DNA of 64,000 nt, taken from positions 62,001 through 126,000 of the forward strand of contig JAFQGT010000017.1 of the NCBI GenBank assembly GCA_017415425.1, read 5' to 3'. Below, one piece after another: positions 7,606 to 16,733 of the stretch; position 1 is the stretch's first letter, and the number at the start of each line of letters is the position of its first letter. The notes below the pieces were generated by a model. It saw only the letters and a list, made by a program, of their open reading frames with translations. It did not search any database and had not been told where the DNA came from. Made by a program: the position numbers and the translations under genes. Origin of the DNA: Oscillospiraceae bacterium. Lineage in GTDB: Bacteria; Bacillota; Clostridia; Oscillospirales; Oscillospiraceae.

Positions 7606-8868
7606 ATGATCCAGACCATTTCCATACTGCCCGGGGTGACACTTCGTTGCTTCCGGGACGACCGATTCAAACAGAACAGCCTGAGTTTGCAGTTTGTGCG
7701 GCCTATGCAAAAGGACGAAGTGGCGATGAATGCTCTGCTGCCTGCGGTGCTGCTGCGGGGATGTCAGTCTGCGCCGGATCTGCGCGCCATCACGTTGCGG
7801 TTGGACGATCTGTATGGTGGGGCAGTGGGAGCGCAGGTGCGTCGGGTGGGTGACTACCAGACCACCGGATTGTCCTGCAGCTTTATGAAGGATCAGTTTG
7901 CCCTGTCGGAGGATCAGATCTTTGCCCCGATGCTGGCCTTTTTGCAGGAGCTGATGTTTCATCCCCTGTTGGTGGATGGGGCGTTCAGCAAGGAGTATGT
8001 GGAGAGCGAAAAACGGAATCTCATTTCCGCCATTGCCGCCCAGCGCAACGATAAGCGAGCTTATGCCGGCGCCCAGATGATCCGGAGAATGTGCAAAAAC
8101 GACTCCTTCGGCATTCCCCGTTTGGGCGAAATTGAGGATGTGGAGGCGATCACCGCCGAGGGCCTGTATGCCCACTACCAAAAAGTGCTGCGGGAAAGTC
8201 CTGTGCATATTTTCTATGTAGGACAGCGGCAGCCGGAGGAGATCGCCCAGCTGCTGAAACCTGCCTTTGCTTCTTTGGACAGGAATCCTATCCTACTACC
8301 GGAGCAGACCGGCTACCATATCAGTGACCCTTCCGATGAAGAGGAAGTGATGGATGTGGCCCAGGGCAAGCTGAGTATGGGTCTGTACACACCGATTACT
8401 TTGCGGGATGCTGCCTTTGTGCCGATGCAGATCTTTAATACACTGTTTGGCGGCGGTATGACCTGCAAGCTATTTATGACCATACGGGAGCAGATGTCCT
8501 TGTGCTATGATATCAGCTCTTCCTATCACGGCAGCAAGGGCATCGTCACAGTGGCTGCCGGTATCGACCACGATAAAGCTGCACTTGTGCGGCAGGAGAT
8601 CATACGCCAGTTGCAGGCCTGTCAGCAAGGGGACTTTACAGAAGAAGAACTGCGCTCTGCCAAGGAGGCGCTGTTATCTCAGCTGCGGAGTACCCACGAT
8701 TCTCCCGGTGCCATTGAAGGTTACTATGCCACCGCGGCACTCAGCGGATTGCCCTTGAGTCCGGAGGATTATATGGAGCGGGTGGAGAAGACTACGGCAC
8801 AGCAGGTGGCGGATGCCGCCAAAACGCTGCAGCTGCACACGGTGTATTTTGTAAGGGGGGAAGGCTGA
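7606..8868 (+). CDS. yfmF: M16-family peptidase-like protein, non-catalytic partner (YfmF type)
   Basis: 420 aa zinc-peptidase homologue of the insulinase/processing-peptidase family. It has the two-lobed M16 layout, with KRNLISAIAAQRNDKRAYA in the first lobe and FNTLFGGGMTCKLFMTIREQMSLCYDISS in the second, but no HxxEH zinc motif near residue 55 (the position reads VLLRGCQS). It is therefore likely the inactive subunit that pairs with the catalytic protein encoded next. NCBI names such pairs EF-P 5-aminopentanol modification-associated proteins YfmF/YfmH (ymfF/ymfH in Bacillus subtilis). ATG 7606 follows GGGAGG; an upstream GTG has no ribosome site. Its stop overlaps the next start by one base. 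Confidence 0.88.
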   Translation: MIQTISILPGVTLRCFRDDRFKQNSLSLQFVRPMQKDEVAMNALLPAVLLRGCQSAPDLRAITLRLDDLYGGAVGAQVRRVGDYQTTGLSCSFMKDQFALSEDQIFAPMLAFLQELMFHPLLVDGAFSKEYVESEKRNLISAIAAQRNDKRAYAGAQMIRRMCKNDSFGIPRLGEIEDVEAITAEGLYAHYQKVLRESPVHIFYVGQRQPEEIAQLLKPAFASLDRNPILLPEQTGYHISDPSDEEEVMDVAQGKLSMGLYTPITLRDAAFVPMQIFNTLFGGGMTCKLFMTIREQMSLCYDISSSYHGSKGIVTVAAGIDHDKAALVRQEIIRQLQACQQGDFTEEELRSAKEALLSQLRSTHDSPGAIEGYYATAALSGLPLSPEDYMERVEKTTAQQVADAAKTLQLHTVYFVRGEG

Positions 8869-10151
8869 TGGAGAAGATCTTCTACCCAGAGGTAGGGGAG
8901 ACCCTGTGGCGGGAAAAGCTTCCCTGCGGTCTGGAGGTACAGGTGCTGCCCCGGCCGGGTTTTACCAAGAAACTGTGCTATTTTGTCACTGACTACGGTG
9001 CCATCCATCGTGAATTTACTATGGACGGCGTTTCCTACAATGCCCCCGCCGGTGTGGCTCACTATCTGGAGCATAAGCTCTTTGATATGCCGGGACGGGA
9101 CATAACTGGGGAATTTGCGGCGCTGGGAGCGATTCCCAATGCCTTCACCAGTTACGATATGACTGCTTATTATTTCTCCTGTACGGAGAATTTTACTCAG
9201 AATCTGCGGCTGCTGCTGGAGTTTGTCACCACCCCCTATTTTACGCCGGAGAGTGTTGCCAAGGAGCAGGGGATCATCGATCAAGAGATCGGTATGAACG
9301 AGGACAACCCGGACAACCGGCTCTTTGAGCTGCTGGTGCAGACGATGTACCGGGAGCATCCCATCCGCACCCCTATTTTGGGAACAAGACAGAGTATTGC
9401 CCAAATCACCCCGGAGGTGCTGAGCGCTTGTCACCGGGCCTTCTATCGGCCGGAGAATATGATTTTGTGCGTGGTGGGCGATGTGGAGCCTGAGGAAGTG
9501 GCGGCCATTGCCCAGCAGATGCTGTCCGATGCCCCCCATCCGGAGGTGACCTACCTCCGCAGCTGGCAGGAACCTGTGCAGACGGAGCAAAAGCTGGTAT
9601 CGGAACGGATGGAAGTGTCTATGCCGATGTTTCAGCTGGCCTTCAAGAGCGAGCCTGTGGGACGGGGAGAAGATGCCGTCCGCCGGGAACTGGTGGCAGA
9701 TCTGGCAGCGGAGGCGCTGTTTGGAGAGTCCTCCCAGCTGTATTTGCAGATGTATGATGATGGACTGATTGACGCCTCTTTCGGCGGTGGATTTGAGACC
9801 ATTGAGGGGATGGCGATGCTGATTGCCTCCGGAGACAGCCGCCGACCGGAAGCGGTACGGGATGCGGTTTTGCGGGAGGCTGCCCGAATCGCTGAGGAAG
9901 GGATTGAAGAATCCGACTTTTTGCGTATGAAACGTAGCGCACTGGGTAGACGGATCCGGGGACTGGACAGCTTTGAGTCCACCTGCTTCCGGATCTGTGC
10001 TTACTATTTTGCCAAGTACGACTACTTCCGTCTGCCGGCGCTGTATCGGCAGATCGGACGGGAGGATATACGACAGTTTTTACAGCAGACCGTCACCCAG
10101 GACTCCCTGTGTCTGGCGGTCATTTATCCCAACGAGGAGGAAACGATATGA
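8868..10151 (+). CDS. yfmH: M16-family zinc metallopeptidase, catalytic partner (YfmH type)
   Basis: 427 aa. Unlike its upstream neighbour it carries the zinc motif HYLEH near residue 65 and a downstream EQGIIDQEIGMNEDNP segment holding the third ligand Glu. The two M16 lobes are joined around residue 200. The usual model for such gene pairs is a heterodimer of one active and one inactive subunit, like mitochondrial processing peptidase. The start ATG shares a base with the preceding stop (TGATG) and the stop overlaps the lgt start by four bases, so the three genes are translationally coupled. The substrate is unknown; the link to EF-P modification comes from database naming of the family. 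Confidence 0.9.
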   Translation: MEKIFYPEVGETLWREKLPCGLEVQVLPRPGFTKKLCYFVTDYGAIHREFTMDGVSYNAPAGVAHYLEHKLFDMPGRDITGEFAALGAIPNAFTSYDMTAYYFSCTENFTQNLRLLLEFVTTPYFTPESVAKEQGIIDQEIGMNEDNPDNRLFELLVQTMYREHPIRTPILGTRQSIAQITPEVLSACHRAFYRPENMILCVVGDVEPEEVAAIAQQMLSDAPHPEVTYLRSWQEPVQTEQKLVSERMEVSMPMFQLAFKSEPVGRGEDAVRRELVADLAAEALFGESSQLYLQMYDDGLIDASFGGGFETIEGMAMLIASGDSRRPEAVRDAVLREAARIAEEGIEESDFLRMKRSALGRRIRGLDSFESTCFRICAYYFAKYDYFRLPALYRQIGREDIRQFLQQTVTQDSLCLAVIYPNEEETI

Positions 10152-11101
10152 ACAAATCTGCCATTACTTTCCCCGGTCTGGGACTGACCCTGGATCCCGG
10201 CTACAAGCTGCAGATCGGTTCTCTCAGCATCCATTACTACGGTATGATCATTGCTATGGGACTGCTGCTGGCGGTGATTTACGGCCTGCGCCGCAGACGG
10301 CAGTTTGGCATTGGCGAAAACGACCTGTTGGACGGTGTGCTGTGGATCGTGCCGGTGGCGGTGATTTGCGCCAGAGCCTACTACTGCATTTTTGCGTGGG
10401 AGGAGTACGCCGCTAACCCCATTGAGGTGTTCTACATCTGGAACGGTGGTTTGGCCATTTACGGCGGCGTGATCGGCGCGGCGGTGGGCGTGATCGTATT
10501 TTGCAGGGTCAAAAAGATATCCTTGTTTTCAACGCTGGATATTATGTCACTGGGATTTCTCATCGGACAGAGTATCGGCCGCTGGGGCAACTTCTTTAAC
10601 CGTGAGGCCTTCGGCTGCTACAGTGATGGCTTATTGGCTATGCGGGTGGGAGAAGGGTATCTGAAGATACCCGCCGATGCGTCCGAAGCATTTTTGGCAC
10701 AGGTGGCAATGCTGAAGCAGAAAGCCATCGAGGGTGGCTATGAGGGATTCATTCAGGTGCATCCCACATTCTTGTATGAATCGGTGTGGAATGGAGTCGG
10801 CTTTGTAATTCTGCACTTTTTGTCCAAACGCAGACAGTACGACGGCCAGATCGCGTTGGGATATGTGGCTTGGTACGGTCTGGGCAGGGCCTTCATCGAG
10901 GGTCTGCGTATGGACAGCTTAGGCACCGGAGATTTTCGGATCAGTCAGGTGCTGGCTGCTATCAGCTGCGTGCTGGCGGTGTCGGTGCTGGTTTGGCAGG
11001 CCTTCCGTCCTCACGACCGGGCAAAGCTCTTTGCCAACCGGGTGGCGGAACAGGAAGCTGCGGGACTGGCAACTTCTCAGGAAGAGACGGAAAGACAGTA
11101 A
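10148..11101 (+). CDS. lgt: Prolipoprotein diacylglyceryl transferase
   Basis: 317 aa membrane enzyme that transfers diacylglyceryl from phosphatidylglycerol to the lipobox Cys of prolipoproteins. Seven hydrophobic segments are visible. Family motifs: SIHYYGMIIAMG near residue 30, the signature GRWGNFFNREAFG near residue 150 with the essential Arg and Asn, HPTFLYES, and GLGRAFIEGLRMDSL near the end. ATG 10148 follows GAGGAGG. A short hydrophilic tail of about 30 residues after the last span is longer than usual. Lipoproteins further on in this window (for example at 45195 and 48885) would be its substrates. Confidence 0.96.
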   Translation: MNKSAITFPGLGLTLDPGYKLQIGSLSIHYYGMIIAMGLLLAVIYGLRRRRQFGIGENDLLDGVLWIVPVAVICARAYYCIFAWEEYAANPIEVFYIWNGGLAIYGGVIGAAVGVIVFCRVKKISLFSTLDIMSLGFLIGQSIGRWGNFFNREAFGCYSDGLLAMRVGEGYLKIPADASEAFLAQVAMLKQKAIEGGYEGFIQVHPTFLYESVWNGVGFVILHFLSKRRQYDGQIALGYVAWYGLGRAFIEGLRMDSLGTGDFRISQVLAAISCVLAVSVLVWQAFRPHDRAKLFANRVAEQEAAGLATSQEETERQ

Positions 11102-11106
11102 GAATC

Positions 11107-11141
11107 ACCGGGCGCCGAAACATCCGCGCCCGGTATTTTTC
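11107..11141 (+). terminator. Intrinsic terminator after lgt
   Basis: ACCGGGCGC (11107-11115) pairs with GCGCCCGGT (11126-11134), followed by ATTTTTCT. Confidence 0.9.
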
Positions 11142-11191
11142 TGTCTGAGAAAAAATATCACAGGGAAAATGGTAATTTGTTGATCCAGCCA

Positions 11192-11220
11192 TTGAAATCC
11201 CGCTGGCAATCTATTACAAT
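11192..11220 (+). promoter_or_regulatory. Promoter of the PfkB kinase/mtlD operon
   Basis: -35 TTGAAA (11192-11197), 17-base spacer, -10 TACAAT (11215-11220), about 50 bases before the start codon. Confidence 0.75.
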
Positions 11221-11277
11221 AGCCTTATCTATGGAAAGATCGGTATCCTAAGCAGATAAGCAGAAAGGAAGAGCTAT

Positions 11278-12282
11278 ATGAACAAAAAAGGTATCGCTGT
11301 TGCCGGCAATATGATCGTGGATATTCTCTATCCCATTCACGGAATCCCTAAGCCCGGTGAGCTGACCACCATCACCGAAGGTGTGAGTAAATCCATCGGC
11401 GGCTGCCTGTGTAACGACATCGTGGATCTGGCTAAGCTGGATCCCCAGATGAAACTGGTGGCGCTGGGCCGCACCGGTGACGATGAGTCCGGCGCGTTTC
11501 TGATGGAGCAGCTGCGGCAGCATAAGAATATCGATATGCAGTATGTAAAGGTCACCGGCACCACCTCTTTCACATTGGTGATGGCCGACGACATCACCAA
11601 GCAGAGAACTTTCTACCATTGCCGGGGCGGCAATGCCGGTTTCTGCGAGGAAGATATTCCCTGGGATGAGCTGGATGTGGATATGCTTCACATCGGTTAC
11701 ATTCTGCTGCTGGACACCCTGGACGAGGATGACCAGCAGTATGGTACCAAGATGGCAAAGCTGCTGGCTCGGGCACAGGCCAAGGGCATCAAGACCTCCA
11801 TCGATGTGGTTTCTGAAGCCAGTGACCGGTTCCGCAAGAAGGTCTGTCCTGCTCTGCGCTACACCGACTACTGTGTGATCAACGAGGTGGAAGCCAGCGC
11901 ATCCACCGGCGTGCCGCTGCGTACCGAGGATGGCGAACTGATCAAGGAAAATATGCCAGCTGCTCTGAAGAAAATGAAAGAGTTGGGCGTTTCCACCTGG
12001 GCGGTGATCCACTGTCCTGAGGTGGGCTACGGTCTGGACGAGAATGACAATCTGGTGGAAGTTCCCAGCCTGAAGCTGCCCGAGGGTTGGATCGCCGGCA
12101 CTGTGGGCGCAGGCGATGCTTTCTGCTCCGGTGTGCTGTACGGCGCGTGGAAGGGTATGGATCTGAAGTCCGCCATTGAGTTGGGTACTGCCTCTGCGGT
12201 GTGCTCTTTGTCCTGCCCCAGTGCTACCGACGGTATGCGCTCTGTGGAAGAAGCAATGAAAATTTATAACGATCTGAGATAA
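11278..12282 (+). CDS. PfkB-family carbohydrate kinase
   Basis: 334 aa ribokinase-fold sugar kinase. The N-terminal strand AVAGNMIVDILYPI and the sugar-binding GGCLCND region match PfkB; the anion hole and catalytic Asp lie in GTVGAGDAFCSGVLYG near residue 280. The gene is 19 bases upstream of mannitol-1-phosphate dehydrogenase in one operon. That context points to a hexose, hexitol or hexose phosphate as substrate, for instance fructose or fructose 6-phosphate, but the sequence does not decide. Start at ATG 11278 with AGGAAG eight bases upstream. No PTS gene is adjacent, so mannitol entry would need a kinase or a PTS coded elsewhere. Confidence 0.88.
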   Translation: MNKKGIAVAGNMIVDILYPIHGIPKPGELTTITEGVSKSIGGCLCNDIVDLAKLDPQMKLVALGRTGDDESGAFLMEQLRQHKNIDMQYVKVTGTTSFTLVMADDITKQRTFYHCRGGNAGFCEEDIPWDELDVDMLHIGYILLLDTLDEDDQQYGTKMAKLLARAQAKGIKTSIDVVSEASDRFRKKVCPALRYTDYCVINEVEASASTGVPLRTEDGELIKENMPAALKKMKELGVSTWAVIHCPEVGYGLDENDNLVEVPSLKLPEGWIAGTVGAGDAFCSGVLYGAWKGMDLKSAIELGTASAVCSLSCPSATDGMRSVEEAMKIYNDLR

Positions 12283-12301
12283 AGAAAGAAGGATGTTACT
12301 T

Positions 12302-13516
12302 ATGAATGCTGTTATGTATGGCGGCGGCAATATCGGCCGCGGATTTATCGGCGCGCTGTTGAGCCAATCCGGATACCGGGTCACCTTTATCGATGTGGCA
12401 GATCCTGTGGTGAAGCACCTGCAGGAAAAGGGCTGCTACCCTGTGCGCTATGTGTCCAGCACCGGTCACGAGGATGTGCTGGTGGAAAATGTCACCGCAG
12501 TCAACGGTAACGATATGCAGGCCGCTTCCGATGTGATCGCAAACTGCGACATTATGGCCACCGCGGTGGGTGCCCGGATATTGAAGTTTATCGTGCCCAA
12601 CATCGTAGCCGGTCTGCGGAAGCGTTGGGCTATGGGCGACCGCCCCCTGAATATCATCGTCTGCGAGAACCTGATGGATGCCAATCTGGTGGTTGAGGGT
12701 ATGATCAAGGAGCAGCTGACGCAGGAGGAGAAAGTCAAGTTTGACGCCACCGTGGGTCTGGTAGAAGCATCTATCGGCCGGATGGTGCCGGTGCAGACCG
12801 AGGAGATGAAAGACGGCGAGCCTATGCGGGTCTGCGTGGAGCGCTACGGCTTCCTGCCCACCGACAAGGCTGCCTTCAAGGGCGGCGTTCCGGAGATCAA
12901 GAATATGGTTCCCTTCGAGCCTTTCGATTTCTATCTGAAGAGAAAGCTGTACATCCATAATATGGGTCACGCCACCTGTGCTTACCTGGGCGATCTGCTG
13001 GGTCTGGAGTACATCTATCAGTCTATCGATGTGGCGGATGTGCGGATTTTGGTGCAGAACGCGATGCTGGAGAGCGCTATGGCGTTGTCCGGTAAGTACG
13101 ACGTGGAGCTGGGCAGCATTGTGATGCACATTACAGACCTTCTGAACCGGTTTACCAATGCGGCGCTGAAGGATACCTGCGCCCGCGTGGGCGGTGACCC
13201 CGGCAGAAAGCTCAGCCCCGATGACCGGCTGATCGGTTCTTCCTCTCTGGCACTGACACAGGGCACTACCCCGGCATATATTGCCGTGGGTGCTGCAGCC
13301 GGCCTGTACCGCTATATCAAGGAAGCCGAGGGTATGGAGCAGGGTATGGAATCTGCCCGCCAGGTGCTGACAGAGGTATCCAAGCTGGATACCGACGGCC
13401 AACTGGCGCAGCTGATTCTGGCTATGTACAGCCTGATTCTCTCCGGTGCGACCGTTACCGATCTGCGCCGTGCAGCGGATGCAGCCAAGGCCAAGAGCTT
13501 GACGGCCATTATCTAA
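12302..13516 (+). CDS. mtlD: Mannitol-1-phosphate 5-dehydrogenase
   Basis: 404 aa polyol-specific long-chain dehydrogenase that interconverts mannitol 1-phosphate and fructose 6-phosphate with NAD. The nucleotide loop GGGNIGRGFIG is at residues 7-17; the signature K-LYIHNMGHA near residue 220 carries the catalytic Lys, Asn and His. ATG 12302 is preferred over an in-frame ATG nine bases earlier because the AAGAAGG site would touch that one. Length is slightly above the 380-390 aa of most MtlD proteins. It forms an operon with the upstream PfkB kinase and ends at a strong terminator. Whether it makes or uses mannitol is open. Confidence 0.92.
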   Translation: MNAVMYGGGNIGRGFIGALLSQSGYRVTFIDVADPVVKHLQEKGCYPVRYVSSTGHEDVLVENVTAVNGNDMQAASDVIANCDIMATAVGARILKFIVPNIVAGLRKRWAMGDRPLNIIVCENLMDANLVVEGMIKEQLTQEEKVKFDATVGLVEASIGRMVPVQTEEMKDGEPMRVCVERYGFLPTDKAAFKGGVPEIKNMVPFEPFDFYLKRKLYIHNMGHATCAYLGDLLGLEYIYQSIDVADVRILVQNAMLESAMALSGKYDVELGSIVMHITDLLNRFTNAALKDTCARVGGDPGRKLSPDDRLIGSSSLALTQGTTPAYIAVGAAAGLYRYIKEAEGMEQGMESARQVLTEVSKLDTDGQLAQLILAMYSLILSGATVTDLRRAADAAKAKSLTAII

Positions 13517-13528
13517 AAACGAAAACAA

Positions 13529-13558
13529 AGAACGCCGCGTTGCGGCGTTCTTTTTCTT
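13529..13558 (+). terminator. Intrinsic terminator after mtlD
   Basis: AGAACGCCGC (13529-13538), GTT loop, GCGGCGTTCT (13542-13551), then TTTTCTT. Confidence 0.93.
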
Positions 13559-13606
13559 GCATCTTTGGGGGAAAACGGGTATGATAAATAAAAAAGGAGT
13601 GCCGCT

Positions 13607-14254
13607 ATGTTTGAGGGCTTTACACCGGAAACTATCGACTTTCTTTGGGGTATCCGGATGAACAATAACCGGGATTGGTTTACACAGCACAAGAAGGATT
13701 ATGTAAACCGCTTATACGAGCCGATGAAGGCGTTGGGAAAAGACTTGTTTCAGCCGTTTTTGGAAAAATCCGGCAGCATCTTAAAGGTCAGCCGGATCTA
13801 CCGGGATGCCAGACTGCACCACCCCTTGCCCTACAAAGAGAGCCTGTGGATCTGTATCCGGCAGGATGTAGCCTGGTGGGCGGAGAACCCCTGTCTGTAC
13901 TTTGAGATCTGCCCGGAGGGGGTCAGCTACGGCCTGATTTGGTGGAAGCCCAAGGCGTCTGCTTTGGAGGACCTCCGGCGGGATATGGCGGCCCGCCCGA
14001 CGGAATTTTTGAAACTGATGACCGACACGGAAAAGGCCACCGGCGTGCCGGTGACCGCGGAGTTGTATAAGCGTCCCAAGGCAGCGCCCATAGAGGAGCT
14101 TGCCCCCTATTTTGCCTGGAAGGGCAATATTGCCTGCGTAGTGGAAGAGTCGGTGACCAAAGATTTGTTTGGGCCTGAGCTGGGTGTCCGCGCCGGGGAA
14201 TTTCTCAAAAAGCTGATCCCTCTGTATGACTACCTGACCCGGTTCGGCGGCTAA
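13607..14254 (+). CDS. DUF2461 domain protein
   Basis: 215 aa cytoplasmic protein of the DUF2461 family, function unknown. Typical motifs are FLWGIRMNNNRDWFTQHKKDY near the N-terminus, ILKVSRIYRDARLHHPLPYKESLW in the middle and the aromatic FEICPEGVSYGLIWWKP strand. No signal peptide or membrane span. ATG 13607 follows AAGGAG by eight bases. A weak promoter (TTGCAT, 17 bases, TATGAT, 13556-13584) lies just after the preceding terminator, so it is probably transcribed alone. A perfect bidirectional hairpin overlaps its stop codon. Confidence 0.87.
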   Translation: MFEGFTPETIDFLWGIRMNNNRDWFTQHKKDYVNRLYEPMKALGKDLFQPFLEKSGSILKVSRIYRDARLHHPLPYKESLWICIRQDVAWWAENPCLYFEICPEGVSYGLIWWKPKASALEDLRRDMAARPTEFLKLMTDTEKATGVPVTAELYKRPKAAPIEELAPYFAWKGNIACVVEESVTKDLFGPELGVRAGEFLKKLIPLYDYLTRFGG

Positions 14255-14284
14255 AAAAGCGAGTGCTTGCGCACTCGCTTTTTT
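14253..14284. terminator. Bidirectional terminator between DUF2461 and DnaJ-like genes
   Basis: A-tract plus GCGAGTGC, short loop, GCACTCGC plus T-tract. The stem is flanked by six A on the left and six T on the right and overlaps both stop codons, so it serves both convergent genes. Confidence 0.93.
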
Positions 14285-14924
14285 AGCAGAAGAAACAGCC
14301 TCCCCGGCAGCAGAACAACTGCAGGAAATAGCACAAACATAATGACGCGCAGGAAGAGCCGCCGGCGGAAAAGCCCCGGAAATTGCCCGCCTGTCGGCGA
14401 TAGGTGGCGCCGCCGTCTTGAATGCGTTGCAGGGCATCCAGATAGATGGGATTGTCGGGCTCCATTGAAACAGCCCTGCGAATATGCTCCAGGGCGGTGA
14501 CCTGATTACCCAGACCGTCATTGGCAAGCGCCGATAGGTAGTACCACCGGGCATCCCGATTGGCGCTGGCAGAGAGGGCGTTCAGCGCCTCCCGATAGCG
14601 GCCGAACCGAATATACTGCTGGGCGGCCTGCTGATAGGAGTCCTCTTGGGATTGTCCGCCGCCGTAGCCTTGCCGGTAGCTACCAAAGGGGTCATAGCTT
14701 CCGTAGGGGTTGTAACCCTGTCCACCGGTGTGCTGCTGGGCTTTCTCCGGGTTCTTGATCTGCTCATAGGCAGCATTTACCTGCTGCATCTTTTTAGCGG
14801 CCACCGGATCGCCGGGGTTCACATCCGGATGGTATTTCTTGGCCAGCCGCCGGTATGCCTTTTTGATCTGCTCATCATCGGCATCGGGGCTGACGCCCAG
14901 AACCTTATAAGGGTCGTCAATCAT
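14283..14924 (-). CDS. DnaJ-domain protein with TPR-like middle and Cys-rich tail
   Basis: 213 aa. Residues 1-65 are a J domain ([13 protein letters not shown], then [11 protein letters not shown] with the HPD motif that stimulates DnaK ATPase). Residues 70-100 are rich in Gly, Tyr and Gln. Residues 105-170 look like two helical TPR-type repeats ([30 protein letters not shown]). The last 24 residues contain seven cysteines and several aromatics, possibly a metal-binding or membrane-associating tail. It lacks the DnaJ zinc-finger and C-terminal domains, so it is a specialised co-chaperone. ATG 14924 has AGGAGGAG upstream and overlaps the DUF5685 gene by eight bases. Confidence 0.85.
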   Translation of the reverse strand: MIDDPYKVLGVSPDADDEQIKKAYRRLAKKYHPDVNPGDPVAAKKMQQVNAAYEQIKNPEKAQQHTGGQGYNPYGSYDPFGSYRQGYGGGQSQEDSYQQAAQQYIRFGRYREALNALSASANRDARWYYLSALANDGLGNQVTALEHIRRAVSMEPDNPIYLDALQRIQDGGATYRRQAGNFRGFSAGGSSCASLCLCYFLQLFCCRGGCFFC

Positions 14925-15759
14925 CCTGCTCCTCCTGGGCAGAGGGGTTGCCCCTCTGCCGTTTCCGATACTCAATCCAGACTCCGCTGTAGAGTATATT
15001 GTCTAAAATTTTCTTGTCCTGTACCAGGGGCAGTCGCTCATAGCGATCGGTGCAGCGACCCATCGCCAGCACCAGATATTGCTCCCATCTTGCCCGGTCC
15101 TCGCCGGTACCCATAGCTAAGAAGGGGTTATACTGCTTTTTGCGCTGATCCCGACGGTAGTCCACCGCCGCGTCTGCCAGATAGATGAATCTGCCCAGAG
15201 CCTGTCCCATTTGCCGCAGGGTATCGGCCCACAGATCCTCCCGGTAGACAAATAATTCCCCCAAGAGCTCCCCGAAGCAGCCGGCAGGCTCGTCGGGATT
15301 TTGACAGCCTTCCTGCTCCAGCTGGTTCAGCCGGGCAAGGCAGCTGGCAATGGCGCTGCACTGCCGGGGGTAGCGGACTTGGATCTGTTCCAGATCCTGT
15401 CCGAAAATGCCGGTCATCACCTTTGCCCGCAGACCACCCTCGTCACGATAGTCATCCAGGGCATTGTAGTAGCCCAGTGCCACATTCATACAGGCGCCGT
15501 AGCAGATGTATTCATTGTCTGTCCAAGTGCGGGGGCGGAGGGGGTGCAGGCCGCAGGCGGGTTTGCCGGTCTGCTCCTCCGGTTCATACAGGCTCATCAG
15601 CAGCAGGCTCAAAAAGGCCATATCGTAGCTCAGCCCCAGTCGAGCAGCGGAGCTGCACTGCAGCCGGATCTGCCGACAGATGCCGCAGTACACCTGATGA
15701 TACCGGTCCTTCTGTGGCCGGTTCAGTTCCTGCAAATTGGCCATTACATATCCAAACAC
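14917..15759 (-). CDS. DUF5685 family protein
   Basis: 280 aa protein of a family common in Clostridia, function unknown. Conserved cysteines occur in YCGICRQI near residue 25 and in YGACMN near residue 88; an Asp-rich [10 protein letters not shown] follows and [18 protein letters not shown] lies near residue 210. The many conserved Asp and the helical character recall a metal-binding helical enzyme, but that is a guess. GTG 15759 is chosen as start because GGAGG lies seven bases upstream; the first ATG is 15 bases further in. It overlaps the J-domain gene by eight bases, so the two proteins are made together. Confidence 0.8.
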   Translation of the reverse strand: MFGYVMANLQELNRPQKDRYHQVYCGICRQIRLQCSSAARLGLSYDMAFLSLLLMSLYEPEEQTGKPACGLHPLRPRTWTDNEYICYGACMNVALGYYNALDDYRDEGGLRAKVMTGIFGQDLEQIQVRYPRQCSAIASCLARLNQLEQEGCQNPDEPAGCFGELLGELFVYREDLWADTLRQMGQALGRFIYLADAAVDYRRDQRKKQYNPFLAMGTGEDRARWEQYLVLAMGRCTDRYERLPLVQDKKILDNILYSGVWIEYRKRQRGNPSAQEEQDD

Positions 15760-15823
15760 ACCCTCACCTCCTGCGCATATAGTCTATCATAGGCTTGTGA
15801 ATAAGCTGTAAAAATTTGTAAAA

Positions 15824-16663
15824 CTATTTGTACTTCTTCCGTGCAGCCAGAAAACTGTTGAGGGCGCCACCGTAAAACACGATGGAAATACAGCAGTACA
15901 GCCACAGCATACTCAGCGCCACGGCGTACACAGAGCCGTAGATATTGGCATAGCCGGAGAAATTCTCCACATAGATGGAAAATAGATCTGAAAAAACCAG
16001 CCAGCCGGCGGATGCCAGCACTGCCCCGGGAAGACTCCCCAAAAAGCTGTTATGCCGACCGCTGGGCAGAGCCATAAACATCGCAGTGAACAGGGCGGTC
16101 TGCAGAAAAAGCATCAGCAAAAAGCGCATATCTACCACGTCCCAGAAAAACTGCAGCAAAGAGCTGTTCTGCAGGGGCAGCAGCTGCAGCAGGGTAGTAC
16201 CGAAAACGTTCAGAACCAGCGTCACTACCAGCATCACAAGGAATAAAACGGTATAGAGGATGCTGATTCCCCGGGTAACCAGATAGCTGCGATGCTCCTC
16301 CACCTGATAAATAGAGTTGAGGCCTTTTCGCAGACTGTGCAACCCTCGGCTGGCAGACCACAGGCCGGTGAAGGCGGAGACACCGATCACCAGACCGGAG
16401 GTGTTCTGGTAGGTGCTGAAGATCAGCCGTTTGGCGGCAGGCAGCAGCGCATTCGGCACAAAACCGGAGATCATATCAGTGAGAGTCTGCACCTGGATGC
16501 CGGTATACCGCAGTAGTGCCAGCAGCAGAACCAGCAGGGGAAATACCGATAACACCAAAAAATAGCAGGTACCTGCGGCGTGGGTGGGGATATTTTGACC
16601 GGTGGAAAACCGGATCACATCCAATAGCGTTTGCACAAGGGAACTGCGGGACGGTTGCTTCAT
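15824..16663 (-). CDS. YihY/BrkB family inner-membrane protein
   Basis: 279 aa polytopic membrane protein of the YihY/virulence factor BrkB family (once misnamed ribonuclease BN). About six membrane spans are visible, with the family motifs TGQNIPTHAAGTCYFLVLSVFPLLVL at the start, GLWSASRGLHSLRKGLNSIY in the middle and YGSVYAVALSMLWLYCCISIVFYGGALNS near the end. Function is not known; transport roles have been suggested for the family. ATG 16663 follows AAAGGA by nine bases; an upstream in-frame start has no ribosome site. Separated from the FakA-like gene by a terminator. Confidence 0.9.
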   Translation of the reverse strand: MKQPSRSSLVQTLLDVIRFSTGQNIPTHAAGTCYFLVLSVFPLLVLLLALLRYTGIQVQTLTDMISGFVPNALLPAAKRLIFSTYQNTSGLVIGVSAFTGLWSASRGLHSLRKGLNSIYQVEEHRSYLVTRGISILYTVLFLVMLVVTLVLNVFGTTLLQLLPLQNSSLLQFFWDVVDMRFLLMLFLQTALFTAMFMALPSGRHNSFLGSLPGAVLASAGWLVFSDLFSIYVENFSGYANIYGSVYAVALSMLWLYCCISIVFYGGALNSFLAARKKYK

Positions 16664-16695
16664 AACACATAATCCTTTCCCGGAGGAATGTGGGC

Positions 16696-16726
16696 AAAAA
16701 CCCGCTGCTGTCAGCAACGGGTTTTT
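16696..16726 (-). terminator. Terminator of the gpmI-yloU-fakA operon
   Basis: AAAAACCCGCTGCT and AGCAACGGGTTTTT form an imperfect stem with a short loop; A/T tracts on both sides give a U-tract on the minus strand. Confidence 0.8.
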
Positions 16727-16733
16727 ATATATA

